Counted from the stretch's first letter, positions 25,250 through 34,344 are shown. The stretch: 64,000 nt of DNA from Wocania_A spongiicola (GCF_023502325.1 NZ_JAMFLZ010000001.1:620001-684000); one strand, 5' to 3'. The notes: generated by a model from the sequence alone, not told the origin. Numbers and translations are program-made.

Positions 25250-26080
25250 ATGAAAACAACCAACCGATTATTTTCAGCAATTGTAGTTTTACTATTGTTG
25301 CTAAACACTACAACAATTTTTGCACAAGAAGATGCACCAGCAGGACCAGAATATGTTACTGTAACTACCATGCATTGGAATATGGACTTAGAGGATTTTA
25401 AAATGGATGAATGGAAGGCTACAGAGAAGGAATACATGGATAAAGTAACTAAAAAGAATGAGCATGTTATGGCAGCTGGGTTTTATTTGCATAGAATAAC
25501 ACCAGATAACAGAGAGTTAGTTTATGTGCAAGCCTATGCAAACTGGAATGCTATAGATTTAGCAGCTAAGCGAAACGATGAGTTAGCTAAAGAAGCTTGG
25601 GCTGATGAAGATGAACGCAAAGCTTTTTTAAAAAAACAAGGCAATTATTATTCACCCTTTCATTCAGATGAAATTTATGCAACCATGCCGCTTGCCAAGA
25701 GCTTATCAGAAGACCCTAAAAAAGACATGATTGTATACTTGCGCACTAGCCATTTTGCTTTCCCAGAAGATGGTTCGTACAAAGAGTTTATGGATACTTT
25801 TACTGAGTATACTGAAAACGTAACACACAAAAATGAATATGTAAAAGCATATTATCCTATGAATCATGCTTACGGATCTGATAAAACGGAATTTGTGGAA
25901 GCTTTCTTTTTAGATTCTTTAGCTGATTTAGATAAGAAGTTTGATAAAGATGGAGAATTATTTGATGCACATTGGAGTACTGAAGAAGCAAAAAAAGAAA
26001 TGGGAAAAATAGGAGATAAATATTTTACTGGCGTGCATGGTGATGCCATATATACAGTTGTTCCCGAACTTAGAAAATAA
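25250..26080 (+). CDS. Exported flavobacterial protein with internal duplication
   Basis: A 276-residue exported protein (signal peptide about 1-25, ending TTIFAQ). The mature part contains two similar halves: an opening TVTTMHWNMDLEDFK with KKNEHVMAAGFYLH, and later IVYLRTSHFAFPEDGS with HKNEYVKAYYPMNHAYGSD, each followed by WADEDERKAF or WSTEEAKKEM and a HSDEIY or HGDAIYT block. This looks like a two-copy ferredoxin-like (dimeric alpha-beta barrel) domain, but the family is not recognised. A strong terminator follows. Confidence 0.75.
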   Translation: MKTTNRLFSAIVVLLLLLNTTTIFAQEDAPAGPEYVTVTTMHWNMDLEDFKMDEWKATEKEYMDKVTKKNEHVMAAGFYLHRITPDNRELVYVQAYANWNAIDLAAKRNDELAKEAWADEDERKAFLKKQGNYYSPFHSDEIYATMPLAKSLSEDPKKDMIVYLRTSHFAFPEDGSYKEFMDTFTEYTENVTHKNEYVKAYYPMNHAYGSDKTEFVEAFFLDSLADLDKKFDKDGELFDAHWSTEEAKKEMGKIGDKYFTGVHGDAIYTVVPELRK

Positions 26081-26095
26081 TATAACTGATTATTT

Positions 26096-26130
26096 AAAAA
26101 ATGGATGCTTTTAAAAGTATCCATTTTTTT
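26096..26130 (+). terminator. Intrinsic terminator
   Basis: AAAAAATGGAT (26096-26106) pairs with ATCCATTTTTT (26119-26129), continued by a G-U pair and CTTTT/AAAAG, giving a long stem with almost no loop and a seven-T run (26124-26130). It lies 16 nt after the exported protein gene. Being symmetrical it may work in both directions. Confidence 0.85.
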
Positions 26131-26200
26131 ATACAAGTAATTGTAATTTGTAAAGCCTGCATTTTAATCCTATTATTGCAAAATCAAATAAAAACATACA

Positions 26201-26779
26201 ATGAGTTTATTACAAACATTGAAAGATAGAAGCCAATCTACTTGCGAATTATGTGCAGCTACTGAAAATTTAGATATATATGAAGTGCCACCAGTATCAA
26301 CAGCAGGAGTAGATGGTAGTTTGTTAGCATGTAGTACTTGTATAACTCAAATAAATAACCCAGAAACCACTGATGCAAACCATTGGAGGTGCTTAAACGA
26401 TAGTATGTGGAGTGAGCATCAAGCTGTAAAAGTAGTAGTTTGGAGGTTGTTAAGCAGATTAAAAGCTGAAGGCTGGCCACAAGATTTACTAGACATGATG
26501 TATTTAGAAGACGATGTTTTGGAGTTTGCCAAAGCTACGGGAGAAGGTTTAGATGAGAGTGATAAAATAATTCATCGCGATGTAAATGGAGCTATTTTAA
26601 ATGCAGGAGATTCAGTAGTTTTAATAAAAGATTTAAAAGTAAAGGGCTCTAGTATGGTTGCTAAACAAGGAACTGCCGTGAGAAATATACGTTTAGATAG
26701 AGATAATGATAAATATATTGAAGGTAAAGTAGGGCCAACACAAATCGTTATCATTACCGAATACGTGAAAAAATTATAG
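26201..26779 (+). CDS. PhnA domain protein
   Basis: A 192-residue protein with two zinc-ribbon-like pairs (CELC near residue 15 and CSTC near 45) and a C-terminal PhnA domain (about 120-192: RDVNGAILNAGDSVVLIKDL, VKGSSMVAKQGT, RNIRL, GPTQIVIITEYVKK). The name comes from the phn region of E. coli, but PhnA is not part of phosphonate breakdown there and the function is open. It is a single-gene unit. Confidence 0.9.
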   Translation: MSLLQTLKDRSQSTCELCAATENLDIYEVPPVSTAGVDGSLLACSTCITQINNPETTDANHWRCLNDSMWSEHQAVKVVVWRLLSRLKAEGWPQDLLDMMYLEDDVLEFAKATGEGLDESDKIIHRDVNGAILNAGDSVVLIKDLKVKGSSMVAKQGTAVRNIRLDRDNDKYIEGKVGPTQIVIITEYVKKL

Positions 26780-26869
26780 AATTAGTTTTTCTTTTTTGTT
26801 TTTAAAATAGAAGGCTTCATTCCTAGTGATTGCATTGATTTGAAAACTTTTCGATAAGAAAATAAAAAC

Positions 26870-26923
26870 CATTCGTCGACACTTATCCGTCATTCATCTA
26901 CACTTAATTCTGCCTTAACGAAA
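26870..26923 (+). promoter_or_regulatory. LytTR-type direct repeats upstream of H-NOX operon
   Basis: CATTCGTCGACA (26870-26881) and CATTCATCTACA (26891-26902) are direct repeats with a 21-bp period. A weaker third copy GCCTTAACGAAA (26912-26923) continues the same period. Four other promoters in this window have the strong copy plus a weak copy 21 bp later. LytTR proteins bind such repeats on one DNA face. The LytTR regulator encoded by the last gene of this operon is the obvious candidate, giving autoregulation. Confidence 0.75.
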
Positions 26924-26987
26924 TAAAGCTAGTATTTCGTCTTACATCATTTAATTTCACACAATTAATAGTGAAAATCATAACATA

Positions 26988-27392
26988 ATGAAAGCCTTAA
27001 ATATATTATTAATAGAAGATGATACCATTGAAACAATGAAATTCAATAGAACCATTTCTTCCCTTAAATTAGAACATAATGTTACAGAGGCCAACAATGG
27101 AGAAGATGCTTTAAAAATTTTGCAAAAAAAAGACGAATTACCTGACATAATTTTATTAGATTTAAACATGCCTAAAATAAATGGTATAGAGTTTTTAAAC
27201 ATACTTAAAAATGATGATACTTTAAGGCATATTCCAACTGTTATTTTAACCACGTCTAACAATCAAAAAGATTTATTAGAATGCTATAAAATAGGAATTG
27301 CAGGATATGTTTTAAAACCATTAAAATACGAAGCGTATGTTTCTAAAATTGAAAAACTATTAGCATATTGGAGTATTAATGAATTAAAATAA
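26988..27392 (+). CDS. CheY-like single-domain response regulator
   Basis: A 134-residue lone receiver domain: LLIEDD acidic pocket, phospho-acceptor Asp58 in PDIILLDLNMPKINGIEF, Thr in VILTTSN and Lys in GYVLKPLKYEAY. It has no output domain, so it either acts by protein contact or serves as a phosphate shuttle. It is the first gene of a tight operon with H-NOX, kinase, Hpt and LytTR genes; the next start is six nt after its stop. Upstream lie three LytTR-type repeats. Confidence 0.93.
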   Translation: MKALNILLIEDDTIETMKFNRTISSLKLEHNVTEANNGEDALKILQKKDELPDIILLDLNMPKINGIEFLNILKNDDTLRHIPTVILTTSNNQKDLLECYKIGIAGYVLKPLKYEAYVSKIEKLLAYWSINELK

Positions 27393-27398
27393 TTAGAG

Positions 27399-27938
27399 AT
27401 GAAAGGTATTGTTTTTACTGAGTTTTTAGATTTGGTTGAAGATAAGTTTGGATTAGAAATGGTTGATAAAATTATTAACGAATCTAATTTAGAATCTAAC
27501 GGGGTTTATACATCTGTAGGGACTTATAAGTTTTCAGAAATGCTTCAATTACTTCAACATTTAAGTGCTAATACAAACATTTCTATTGATGACCTATTAT
27601 TGGTTTACGCAGAACATTTTTTTAGTGTTTTAGAAGTAAGTTACCCAGATCTAATAGCTACCTACAAGGACCCAATAGAAATGCTTGCTTCAATAGAAAA
27701 CCATATTCATGTCGAAGTTAGAAAAATTTATCCTGAAGCAGAATTGCCAACTTTTGAAGTTGTTAAAAAAACAGAGAATTCTCTTGAAATGATATATAAA
27801 TCAAGTAGAGCAATGCATCATTTCGGATTAGGGTTAATGAACAAAACCTTCGAGCATTTTAATTCTACAGCTACCATTATATTAGAAAAATTAAAAGAAG
27901 ACGGTACAGAAGTCAAGTTTTTAATTAACAAAAATTAA
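27399..27938 (+). CDS. H-NOX (haem NO-binding) sensor protein
   Basis: A 179-residue stand-alone H-NOX domain (HNOB). The opening MKGIVFTEFLDLVEDKFG is the family start. The proximal haem ligand is His104 in HIHVEVRKIYPE (eight residues before Pro112, as in known H-NOX), and the haem-propionate motif YxSxR is present as Y133-S135-R137. Bacterial H-NOX proteins bind nitric oxide and inhibit or activate a cognate kinase. The next gene, overlapping by one nt, is a PAS/GAF histidine kinase, fitting the usual H-NOX/HqsK pairing that controls biofilm behaviour. Ligand specificity is inferred. Confidence 0.93.
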   Translation: MKGIVFTEFLDLVEDKFGLEMVDKIINESNLESNGVYTSVGTYKFSEMLQLLQHLSANTNISIDDLLLVYAEHFFSVLEVSYPDLIATYKDPIEMLASIENHIHVEVRKIYPEAELPTFEVVKKTENSLEMIYKSSRAMHHFGLGLMNKTFEHFNSTATIILEKLKEDGTEVKFLINKN

Positions 27939-30034
27939 TGAGTCAAAAACAGATTGACATATTAGAACGTGCTTTAGCACGTGAAAAAGCTGCTAGAAAA
28001 CAAGCGGAAAAAATATTAGAGGATAAATCACTACAACTTTTTAATACAGCACAGGAGTTAAAAGGAGCAAACGAAAAACTAGAGTTGCTTTTAGAGGAAA
28101 AAAAATCTCAATTGCAGGGTGTTTTTGAAAACATTAATGATGCTTACTTAATAATGGACCTTAATGGTAATGCTGTAAAAATGAACGATGCAGCGACAGA
28201 ACTTTTTGGATACGATATAAGTAAAGAAAGACTTAACGTAATAAATCTTATTTATAAAGCTGATGCCAATTATGCATTTAAATCATTTAAAAAACTAAGA
28301 AAACACGGCTCTTTTACAAATTATACTGCACGAATTATAACAAAAACAAAAGCTGTTAAGTGGGTACATATTAATGCTAGTGTAATTTATAACAAGGTAA
28401 AGCAACCAATAGCTGCCCAAGGTATTATAAGAGATATTACTGAGTCTAAGCGCACTGCAGCACTTATAGAAGAACAAAAGAAGGAGTTGGATATTATTGT
28501 TGAGAATTCGTCTTTGGGAATTGTTCTTTCCCAAAAAGGAAATATAATTAGAACTAATGATGCTATACAGGAGTTATTAGGATATACAGAAAAAGAACTT
28601 TCAGAATTAACTATTAAAGATGTATCAGCAAAGGAAGACTTTTCAGAATCTAAAGACTATTTAATAAAGATGGACTCTGGAAAAATCGACAACTTTGTTA
28701 TAGATAAACGCTATAAGAAAAAAGATGGATCAGTACTTTGGGCAAAAACTAACGTAAATGCTGTAAGAGATAACTTGGGCAATATTAAATATCAAGTTGC
28801 CCTTATTGAAGATATTACCTCAGAGCGAGAAAAATCATTGATAATAGATATGATTAATGATGTTGCTAAGTCTATATTGGGTAAAATGAATATTTATGAA
28901 ATAGCCTGGGAAATCACCCATAATATTGCAGAATATTTAAATACTAATGATTGTATTATCTATTTAGTAGATCAGGAAAAAGAAACATTAGAGCAAATTG
29001 CAGCTTATGGAGAAAAAGTAGAAGGTAAAAATCAAATTCTTAATAAAATTACGCTCCCCATAGGTAAAGGTATCGTTGGTACAGTTGCAAAAACAGGAAA
29101 AGCAGAAATAATAAAAAACACAGCATTAGACTCTAGATATATAGTTGATGATGAAAAGCGATTATCTGAAATTACGGTACCTATTATAAGTGATGGGCGT
29201 GTAATTGGAATTATTGATTCTGAACATATAGAAAAAAATTATTTCACAAAAGAGCATTTACATACCCTAGAAAGTATTGCTAATCTGGTAGCCATGCAAT
29301 TAAAAAGTGCTATCAATTTAAGAGAACGACAAAAAGCAGAATCTAAGAATGTAGATCTTTTAACTAAATTAGAAAAAAGTAATGAAGAACTTCAAGAATA
29401 TGCGCATATAGTATCTCATGATTTAAAATCACCTCTGCGAAGTATAGATGCATTGGTTAATTGGATAAAAGAAGACAATAAAGGTAAGCTAGATGATACT
29501 AGTAATAAGAATTTAGAACTTATTGAAACAACGCTGGAAAAGATGGAACAACTTATTTCAGATGTTCTGTTATATTCAAGTGTAGGTTCAGACTCTACTA
29601 AAAAAGAAGAGGTAGATTTAAATATTCTAATAGAAGATTTAAAGCAAATTTTATTTGTGCCAGAACATATTAAAATAGAAACTTTAAATCCATTACCAAT
29701 AGTTTACGGAGATAAAGTGAAGCTTCAGCAATTGTTTCAAAATTTAATTAGCAATGCTGTTAAGTTTAATGATAAAGAAGAAGGACGCATTGAAATTGAT
29801 GTTCAAGATCAAAAATCATTTTATCAGTTTTCAATAAAAGACAATGGTATTGGTATAGATAAAAAGTATCATAACAAAATTTTTAAAATTTTTCATGCCT
29901 TGCAAGAAAGTAAAGAGTCTACAGGAATTGGGTTATCTATAGTTAAAAAAATCATAGATTTATTTAAAGGTGAAATCTGGATAGAATCTATACCAACAAA
30001 AGGAACAACCTTTCATTTTACATTAAAAAAATAA
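27938..30034 (+). CDS. PAS-PAS-GAF sensor histidine kinase (H-NOX partner)
   Basis: A 698-residue soluble kinase without transmembrane helices. It has an N-terminal coiled coil (about 1-60), PAS 1 (about 65-175, FENINDAYLIMDLNGNAV), PAS 2 (about 185-300, NSSLGIVLSQKGNII and VLWAKTNVNAV), a GAF domain (about 310-470, LPIGKGIVGTVAKTGK), HisKA with phospho-His494 (HIVSHDLKSPLRSIDAL), and HATPase with N box FQNLISNAVKFND and G boxes DNGIGID and STGIGLSIVKKI. It lacks its own receiver domain; receiver, Hpt and LytTR functions are in neighbouring genes, making a split phosphorelay. H-NOX probably regulates it by direct contact. Confidence 0.94.
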   Translation: MSQKQIDILERALAREKAARKQAEKILEDKSLQLFNTAQELKGANEKLELLLEEKKSQLQGVFENINDAYLIMDLNGNAVKMNDAATELFGYDISKERLNVINLIYKADANYAFKSFKKLRKHGSFTNYTARIITKTKAVKWVHINASVIYNKVKQPIAAQGIIRDITESKRTAALIEEQKKELDIIVENSSLGIVLSQKGNIIRTNDAIQELLGYTEKELSELTIKDVSAKEDFSESKDYLIKMDSGKIDNFVIDKRYKKKDGSVLWAKTNVNAVRDNLGNIKYQVALIEDITSEREKSLIIDMINDVAKSILGKMNIYEIAWEITHNIAEYLNTNDCIIYLVDQEKETLEQIAAYGEKVEGKNQILNKITLPIGKGIVGTVAKTGKAEIIKNTALDSRYIVDDEKRLSEITVPIISDGRVIGIIDSEHIEKNYFTKEHLHTLESIANLVAMQLKSAINLRERQKAESKNVDLLTKLEKSNEELQEYAHIVSHDLKSPLRSIDALVNWIKEDNKGKLDDTSNKNLELIETTLEKMEQLISDVLLYSSVGSDSTKKEEVDLNILIEDLKQILFVPEHIKIETLNPLPIVYGDKVKLQQLFQNLISNAVKFNDKEEGRIEIDVQDQKSFYQFSIKDNGIGIDKKYHNKIFKIFHALQESKESTGIGLSIVKKIIDLFKGEIWIESIPTKGTTFHFTLKK

Positions 30035-30036
30035 TT

Positions 30037-30354
30037 ATGGAACGGCCTAATTTGTCTTATATAGATACACTCTCTGGAGGTGATGATGTTTTTAAGAATA
30101 AGCTAATTACAATTATAAAAACAGAGTTTCCTGATGAAAAAGCAGTTTATTTAAAAAACATAGAAGCAAAAAAATTTAAAGAAGCTTCAGAAAATGTACA
30201 CAAACTTAAACATAAAATTAGTATTTTAGGACTTGAAAAGAGTTATGCTATAGCTGCGGATTTTGAAAACAATTTAAAAAAAAATAAAGCTGCTGGTAAA
30301 GAAGATTTTGATAACATTCTTCAAGTTATAACAAACTTTCTAAATACTTTGTAA
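30037..30354 (+). CDS. Histidine phosphotransfer (Hpt) protein
   Basis: A 105-residue four-helix Hpt domain. The phospho-accepting His55 lies in SENVHKLKHKISILGL, matching the HxxKG-like core of Hpt proteins with His in place of Gly context. It starts two nt after the kinase stop. In the relay it should take phosphate from a receiver, most likely the CheY-like protein, and pass it to the LytTR regulator that follows. Confidence 0.88.
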   Translation: MERPNLSYIDTLSGGDDVFKNKLITIIKTEFPDEKAVYLKNIEAKKFKEASENVHKLKHKISILGLEKSYAIAADFENNLKKNKAAGKEDFDNILQVITNFLNTL

Positions 30355-30368
30355 TATTATTTATTTTT

Positions 30369-31082
30369 ATGAACTGTATTATTGTTGATGATGAGGCTAC
30401 TGCCAGAACTATTATAGCACAATTGTGCACAAATGTCCCTAGTTTAAATGTTTTGGAAGAATTTCCTAATGCTATTCAAGCAATGAAATATTTAAACCAA
30501 AATGAAGTAGACTTGATTTTTTTAGATATTCATATGCCCGATTTTACAGGCTTTGATTTTATCCAAACATTAAAAAACCCACCAAAGATAATTTTAACAA
30601 CATCAGATTCTCAATTTGCTATTGAAGCTTTTGAGTACGATTGCATTGTAGATTATTTAGTAAAACCAATTGCCTTACCACGTTTTGAAAAAGCAATTCA
30701 GAAAGCAGAAACATCAAAAGTTGCTGAAAATAAAGTAATTCCATCTGGAACAGAAACTGAAGCATCTACAGCCAATGATTTATATATAAATATTGATAGA
30801 CGACTAATAAAGTTAGATATTCCTAGCATATATCTTATCGAGGCTAAAGGCGATTACATTAATGTGAAAACAGAGGATAAAAATTATACAGTACATTCTA
30901 CACTAAAAAAAATTGAAGATAAATTACCAAATGATTTATTCTTAAAAGTTCACCGTTCTTACATTATCAATATTAAAAAAATTGTAGATATTGAGGATAA
31001 TAGTGTGCTTATTAAAAAAGATGTAATTCCGGTAAGTCGCTCAAACAGACCTGAGTTAATGAAACGGTTAAATTTGCTTTAA
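30369..31082 (+). CDS. LytTR family response regulator
   Basis: A 237-residue regulator: receiver domain (CIIVDDEATARTII, phospho-acceptor Asp53 in LIFLDIHMPDFTGFDF, Lys in DYLVKPIALPRF), a variable linker (about 118-135), and a LytTR DNA-binding domain (about 138-237, IYLIEAKGDYINVKTED and FLKVHRSYIINIKKI). LytTR domains bind two direct repeats about two helical turns apart. Five such sites with 21-bp period are found in this window (26870, 31097, 41222, 43216, 50585), so this protein very likely controls its own operon and the polysaccharide-type genes. It is the last gene of the H-NOX operon. Confidence 0.95.
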   Translation: MNCIIVDDEATARTIIAQLCTNVPSLNVLEEFPNAIQAMKYLNQNEVDLIFLDIHMPDFTGFDFIQTLKNPPKIILTTSDSQFAIEAFEYDCIVDYLVKPIALPRFEKAIQKAETSKVAENKVIPSGTETEASTANDLYINIDRRLIKLDIPSIYLIEAKGDYINVKTEDKNYTVHSTLKKIEDKLPNDLFLKVHRSYIINIKKIVDIEDNSVLIKKDVIPVSRSNRPELMKRLNLL

Positions 31083-31096
31083 CCTGCTAATAATTC

Positions 31097-31164
31097 CATT
31101 CGTCTACACTTAATTTTCATCCATCGAAAATTAAATTTTAACCCTTTATAGTGAGATAAATTTG
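31097..31164 (+). promoter_or_regulatory. LytTR-type repeats and -7 element of T9SS protein gene
   Basis: CATTCGTCTACA (31097-31108) and CATCCATCGAAA (31118-31129) are direct repeats 21 bp apart. A perfect -7 element TAAATTTG follows at 31157-31164, 60 nt after the first repeat. The same distance (61 nt) is seen at 50585. The site starts 15 nt after the stop of the LytTR gene. Confidence 0.8.
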
Positions 31165-31183
31165 TGGTATAAATTACTATATC

Positions 31184-33772
31184 ATGAAAAAACTATTACT
31201 ATTATTATTCATTTCAGTTTTAAGCATTAACGCACAAGAAACGCCTTTTAATTGCGATTATAACGCGTACTTATTTCAATACAATGATGTGTATGCTATA
31301 GACTTAGCTTCGGGGAATTCTTATTCGGTTGCTACCGATGTTACTGAAGGTACTATTAACGCAGCAGCATACAATCCTACTGATGGATTTATCTGGGGAT
31401 CATTAAGTTTCCCATCAAAATCTATTGTTCGTATTGGTAAAGACTTCTCAACACTCATTTTTTATGTTGACGAGTTACCAACTAGTGGACGTTATGTTGG
31501 AGATGTTAGTGCAAATGGCGTTTACTATTTAAAAGGAGGAGGTACAGATTATTACGCATTAGATGTAAACCCAGAATCTGATAATTATGGAGCATATATA
31601 ACCACAAAAAGCTTATCAAAAAACATAAGTATTCACGATTGGGCATTTAATGCCGTAGATGGTAAACTGTATACTGTAGAAAAGAAAACAAATATTTTAT
31701 ATCGTATAGATGCAGAAACAGGTGCTATGGAAAGCATGGGGGAAGTGCCTATTCTTTCAGGATTAAACTATACTTATGGTGCTGTTTACTTTGATGCATC
31801 TGGTCGATTCTATGTATCGGCTAATCAAACAGGGACTATTTATGTGATTCAAAATGTACAAGATTTAAATGGGACAAATGCAATGGATTCAAATTTGTTT
31901 GCTTTTGGCCCTTCTAGTTCTCAAAACGATGGCGCACGTTGTCCAACGGCACCAGTTCCACAAGAAGATTGTACAAATGGAATTGATGATGATGGAGATG
32001 GATTAATAGATTGTGAAGACCCTTCTTGTTCGGGGTATGCAGCATGCCCTGTTATAGAAGCACCAACTACAGGAGGGAATACAGGTGGATTAGAAAGTAA
32101 TAATAGACTGTCTCAACAAATTAGTAAACGAAATTTTAACAGAGCAAAAAGCAGTTATAAGTTTGATAAAACTACTGCTAAAAGTTTCAATAAATCATCA
32201 AAGTACGGAAAAAGTACATCTAATAAAGGAGGCGGATTTCAATTGGCTGACTTAATTCCACTAGAAGTTGTTAATGAAGACCTAGCTATTGAATCTTCTC
32301 CTAGAGATTTAATAGGTATTACAAATGCTACCGATGTGTATTCTGTTGATTACTTAAGAGCAGGAGAAACTGTAGGTTCTATACTAGCACTTAGAACAGA
32401 AGATGGTGTATATGAGCATACAAAATACATTTGCGACCGATTATTAGGCGCGCAACTAATATCTGTATCTACTATAGAAATTAGAGAGCAACAATTTATA
32501 AAAGCATTAATAAGAAACATTGATGGCTCTTTAGAATTTGTTTTAAGCTTATCGGCAAAGGCAACCAAAGATGCTAATAGTTTTGCCATAGAGAGTCATT
32601 GGAACTTAGATAAATACGAGGATAATGTGCCGTTTTACAATTTTCAAATATGGTCAAACTCGTTAGATGATTTGTTACGCCTTGGAGAAGAAGTGGTTCG
32701 TTTGTTAGAAGTTCAAAAACCAATTTCAAGCTATAATAACTCTACTCCGCCAACGGTATTTGTTAGAAAAGGAAAATACCATAACGGTAAATTAGATTTA
32801 CAAATTGTAAATACCAATAGAAGTGAAGCTGTTGTTTTTGATGGTGGGCTACGAGCTACAGAAACCAATACAGTAGAGTATGTATCGTCAACATTAGATT
32901 TAGATGGAAATTACATTACCAATATTGAAGTAGATGCAGGGAATCTTTTTGATATTGGATTTAGAATAGGAGATGGCATGGCGACACCTGATGATTTATT
33001 TATGTCTGATGGACCGTGGGGGTATGATGATGCTGCACCTAGCACAACAGTAACTAATTATGCGGTAAATACTAACGAAGAAGCATTTAATGATGATGAG
33101 TTTCCTATCGAGAGAAATATTGAGTTAACTGCTACCACAAGCGAATATATAGCAGCTTATAGAGCATTAACACCAAAGTTTAATCCTCTAGATTTTACAA
33201 GCTATAACAGTTTCCAATTGGAAGCAAAAGGAACAGGAACTCTAATTGTTAGACTTGTAAAAGAGGGTATTGATCACTGGGAAACACAGTATAAAGCAAG
33301 TATAGAGCTTAGTGATGATTTTAAAGCCTATAGCATTCCGTTTTCTGAGTTTAAATCTATAAACAACGAAGTGTTTACAGCAAACGATATAACCTCGGTA
33401 GTATTTACCATGCTAGCTGAAAATGGTATCGAAGAAACAAAAACCATGAGTTTACAACACGTGCGTTTTTCTAAAAGTAATACCCTTTCGGTTGAAACTT
33501 TAAATGCAGAGGATGATTATAATAAAGCTATCGCTGTACCAAACCCAATGCGAGCCAATACTACTATAAAATTTACGGCACAAACTAATGAAAATGTAGA
33601 ATTGATGGTATACAACCAATTAGGCGTACTTGTAAAGCAGCAAACGTTTAAAGCTAGAAAAGGCCAAAACAGTTTGCCATTAACAAGAGAACACTTAAGT
33701 ACTGGCTTATATTTTTGTACTCTTAAAGGCCAAAACACAAATTATAAAACCATAAAATTACTTATAGATTAA
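31184..33772 (+). CDS. Large secreted protein with T9SS sorting domain
   Basis: An 862-residue exported protein. The signal peptide (about 1-17, ending SINAQ) leads into a beta-propeller-like N-terminal domain (about 20-255, DUF6923-like: YDVYAIDLASGN-like blades and LYTVEKKTNILYRIDAETG). A Cys- and Asp-rich calcium-type motif follows near 261-282 (CTNGIDDDGDGLIDCEDP). The middle part (about 350-750) holds beta-sandwich modules resembling carbohydrate- or cell-surface-binding domains. The last 80 residues are a type A T9SS sorting domain (AVPNPMRANTTIKF, MVYNQLGVLVKQQ, LSTGLYFCTLKG). It is exported by the gliding/T9SS machinery and sits at the surface or in the matrix. The LytTR-type site at its promoter ties it to the H-NOX relay. 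Confidence 0.88.
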   Translation: MKKLLLLLFISVLSINAQETPFNCDYNAYLFQYNDVYAIDLASGNSYSVATDVTEGTINAAAYNPTDGFIWGSLSFPSKSIVRIGKDFSTLIFYVDELPTSGRYVGDVSANGVYYLKGGGTDYYALDVNPESDNYGAYITTKSLSKNISIHDWAFNAVDGKLYTVEKKTNILYRIDAETGAMESMGEVPILSGLNYTYGAVYFDASGRFYVSANQTGTIYVIQNVQDLNGTNAMDSNLFAFGPSSSQNDGARCPTAPVPQEDCTNGIDDDGDGLIDCEDPSCSGYAACPVIEAPTTGGNTGGLESNNRLSQQISKRNFNRAKSSYKFDKTTAKSFNKSSKYGKSTSNKGGGFQLADLIPLEVVNEDLAIESSPRDLIGITNATDVYSVDYLRAGETVGSILALRTEDGVYEHTKYICDRLLGAQLISVSTIEIREQQFIKALIRNIDGSLEFVLSLSAKATKDANSFAIESHWNLDKYEDNVPFYNFQIWSNSLDDLLRLGEEVVRLLEVQKPISSYNNSTPPTVFVRKGKYHNGKLDLQIVNTNRSEAVVFDGGLRATETNTVEYVSSTLDLDGNYITNIEVDAGNLFDIGFRIGDGMATPDDLFMSDGPWGYDDAAPSTTVTNYAVNTNEEAFNDDEFPIERNIELTATTSEYIAAYRALTPKFNPLDFTSYNSFQLEAKGTGTLIVRLVKEGIDHWETQYKASIELSDDFKAYSIPFSEFKSINNEVFTANDITSVVFTMLAENGIEETKTMSLQHVRFSKSNTLSVETLNAEDDYNKAIAVPNPMRANTTIKFTAQTNENVELMVYNQLGVLVKQQTFKARKGQNSLPLTREHLSTGLYFCTLKGQNTNYKTIKLLID

Positions 33773-33807
33773 ATAAGAGTTATTAATAGCAATTGCCCTA
33801 ACTTGAT

Positions 33808-33841
33808 AAAAAGGTAAAAAACGTAAGTTTTTTGCCTTTTT
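33808..33841 (+). terminator. Intrinsic terminator after T9SS protein
   Basis: AAAAAGG-T-AAAAAAC and GTTTTTT-G-CCTTTTT pair with one U-G wobble around loop GTAA, ending in a T run at 33837-33841. It closes the gene before the cassette-like array begins. Confidence 0.85.
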
Positions 33842-33904
33842 ATTTTTTAAGCAGTTTGTAAATAAATTAAAAGAAAAATCTTACTATATTGGTGGTGTAT
33901 ATAA

Positions 33905-33944
33905 TAGATATATAGTTATTAACTATATATCTACGTTGTAGCAC
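33905..33944. repeat. 14-bp palindrome and first junction of the cassette-like array
   Basis: TAGATATATAGTTA (33905-33918) and TAACTATATATCTA (33920-33933) pair perfectly around one base. Directly after comes C-GTTGTAGCAC (33935-33944), whose 10 bases are the exact reverse complement of GTGCTACAAC at 34832-34841 on the far side of the two-gene unit. It takes the place that the right end of an array element has elsewhere (…CACGTTG). Compared with the other elements it is short and simple. Confidence 0.65.
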
Positions 33945-33956
33945 ATTTGAGAAACA

Positions 33957-34343
33957 ATGAAACCTGAATTAAAATATATAGAATTAAAAAGTGGATTTGG
34001 AGACAATGGACCAGCTTGGATTGGAATTGCGGAGTTTTCAAAATCAGGTCGAACAGTTTATTTTAATGGAAAAGCTTTAAAAAACTCAAATGCACGTGGA
34101 ATTTCTGGAAATTACTACGATGTTGAAAACGGAGACGAATACTGGATTTCTGGAATAAAGAAAAACGGAACTGACCGACATTGGACTGGTGGAGGGAAAA
34201 TAATGATTGACAGAAAAGTTGTTGACCTTTATTTAAGTTTGGTTGACTTTAATGTTTTGGATAAAAATCGATTTGAATTAGTTGACGTTGTGCCAACTGA
34301 CAAACAAAAGTTTGCGGAATTGGAAAATGAAAAGTTAAATTAA
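33957..34343 (+). CDS. Cassette-array protein 1a, conserved hypothetical
   Basis: A 128-residue soluble protein with many aromatic and Gly residues: SGFGDNGPAWIGIAEFSKSG, YFNGKALKN, YYDVENGDEYWISGIKKNG, TGGGKIMIDRKVV. The pattern suggests a small all-beta domain. Similar short proteins occur in many Bacteroidota and are sometimes misnamed in databases; no function is known to me. ATG lies 22 nt after the GTTG junction. Next gene starts two nt after its stop, and both form the first unit of the array. Confidence 0.75.
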   Translation: MKPELKYIELKSGFGDNGPAWIGIAEFSKSGRTVYFNGKALKNSNARGISGNYYDVENGDEYWISGIKKNGTDRHWTGGGKIMIDRKVVDLYLSLVDFNVLDKNRFELVDVVPTDKQKFAELENEKLN

Positions 34344-34344
34344 G

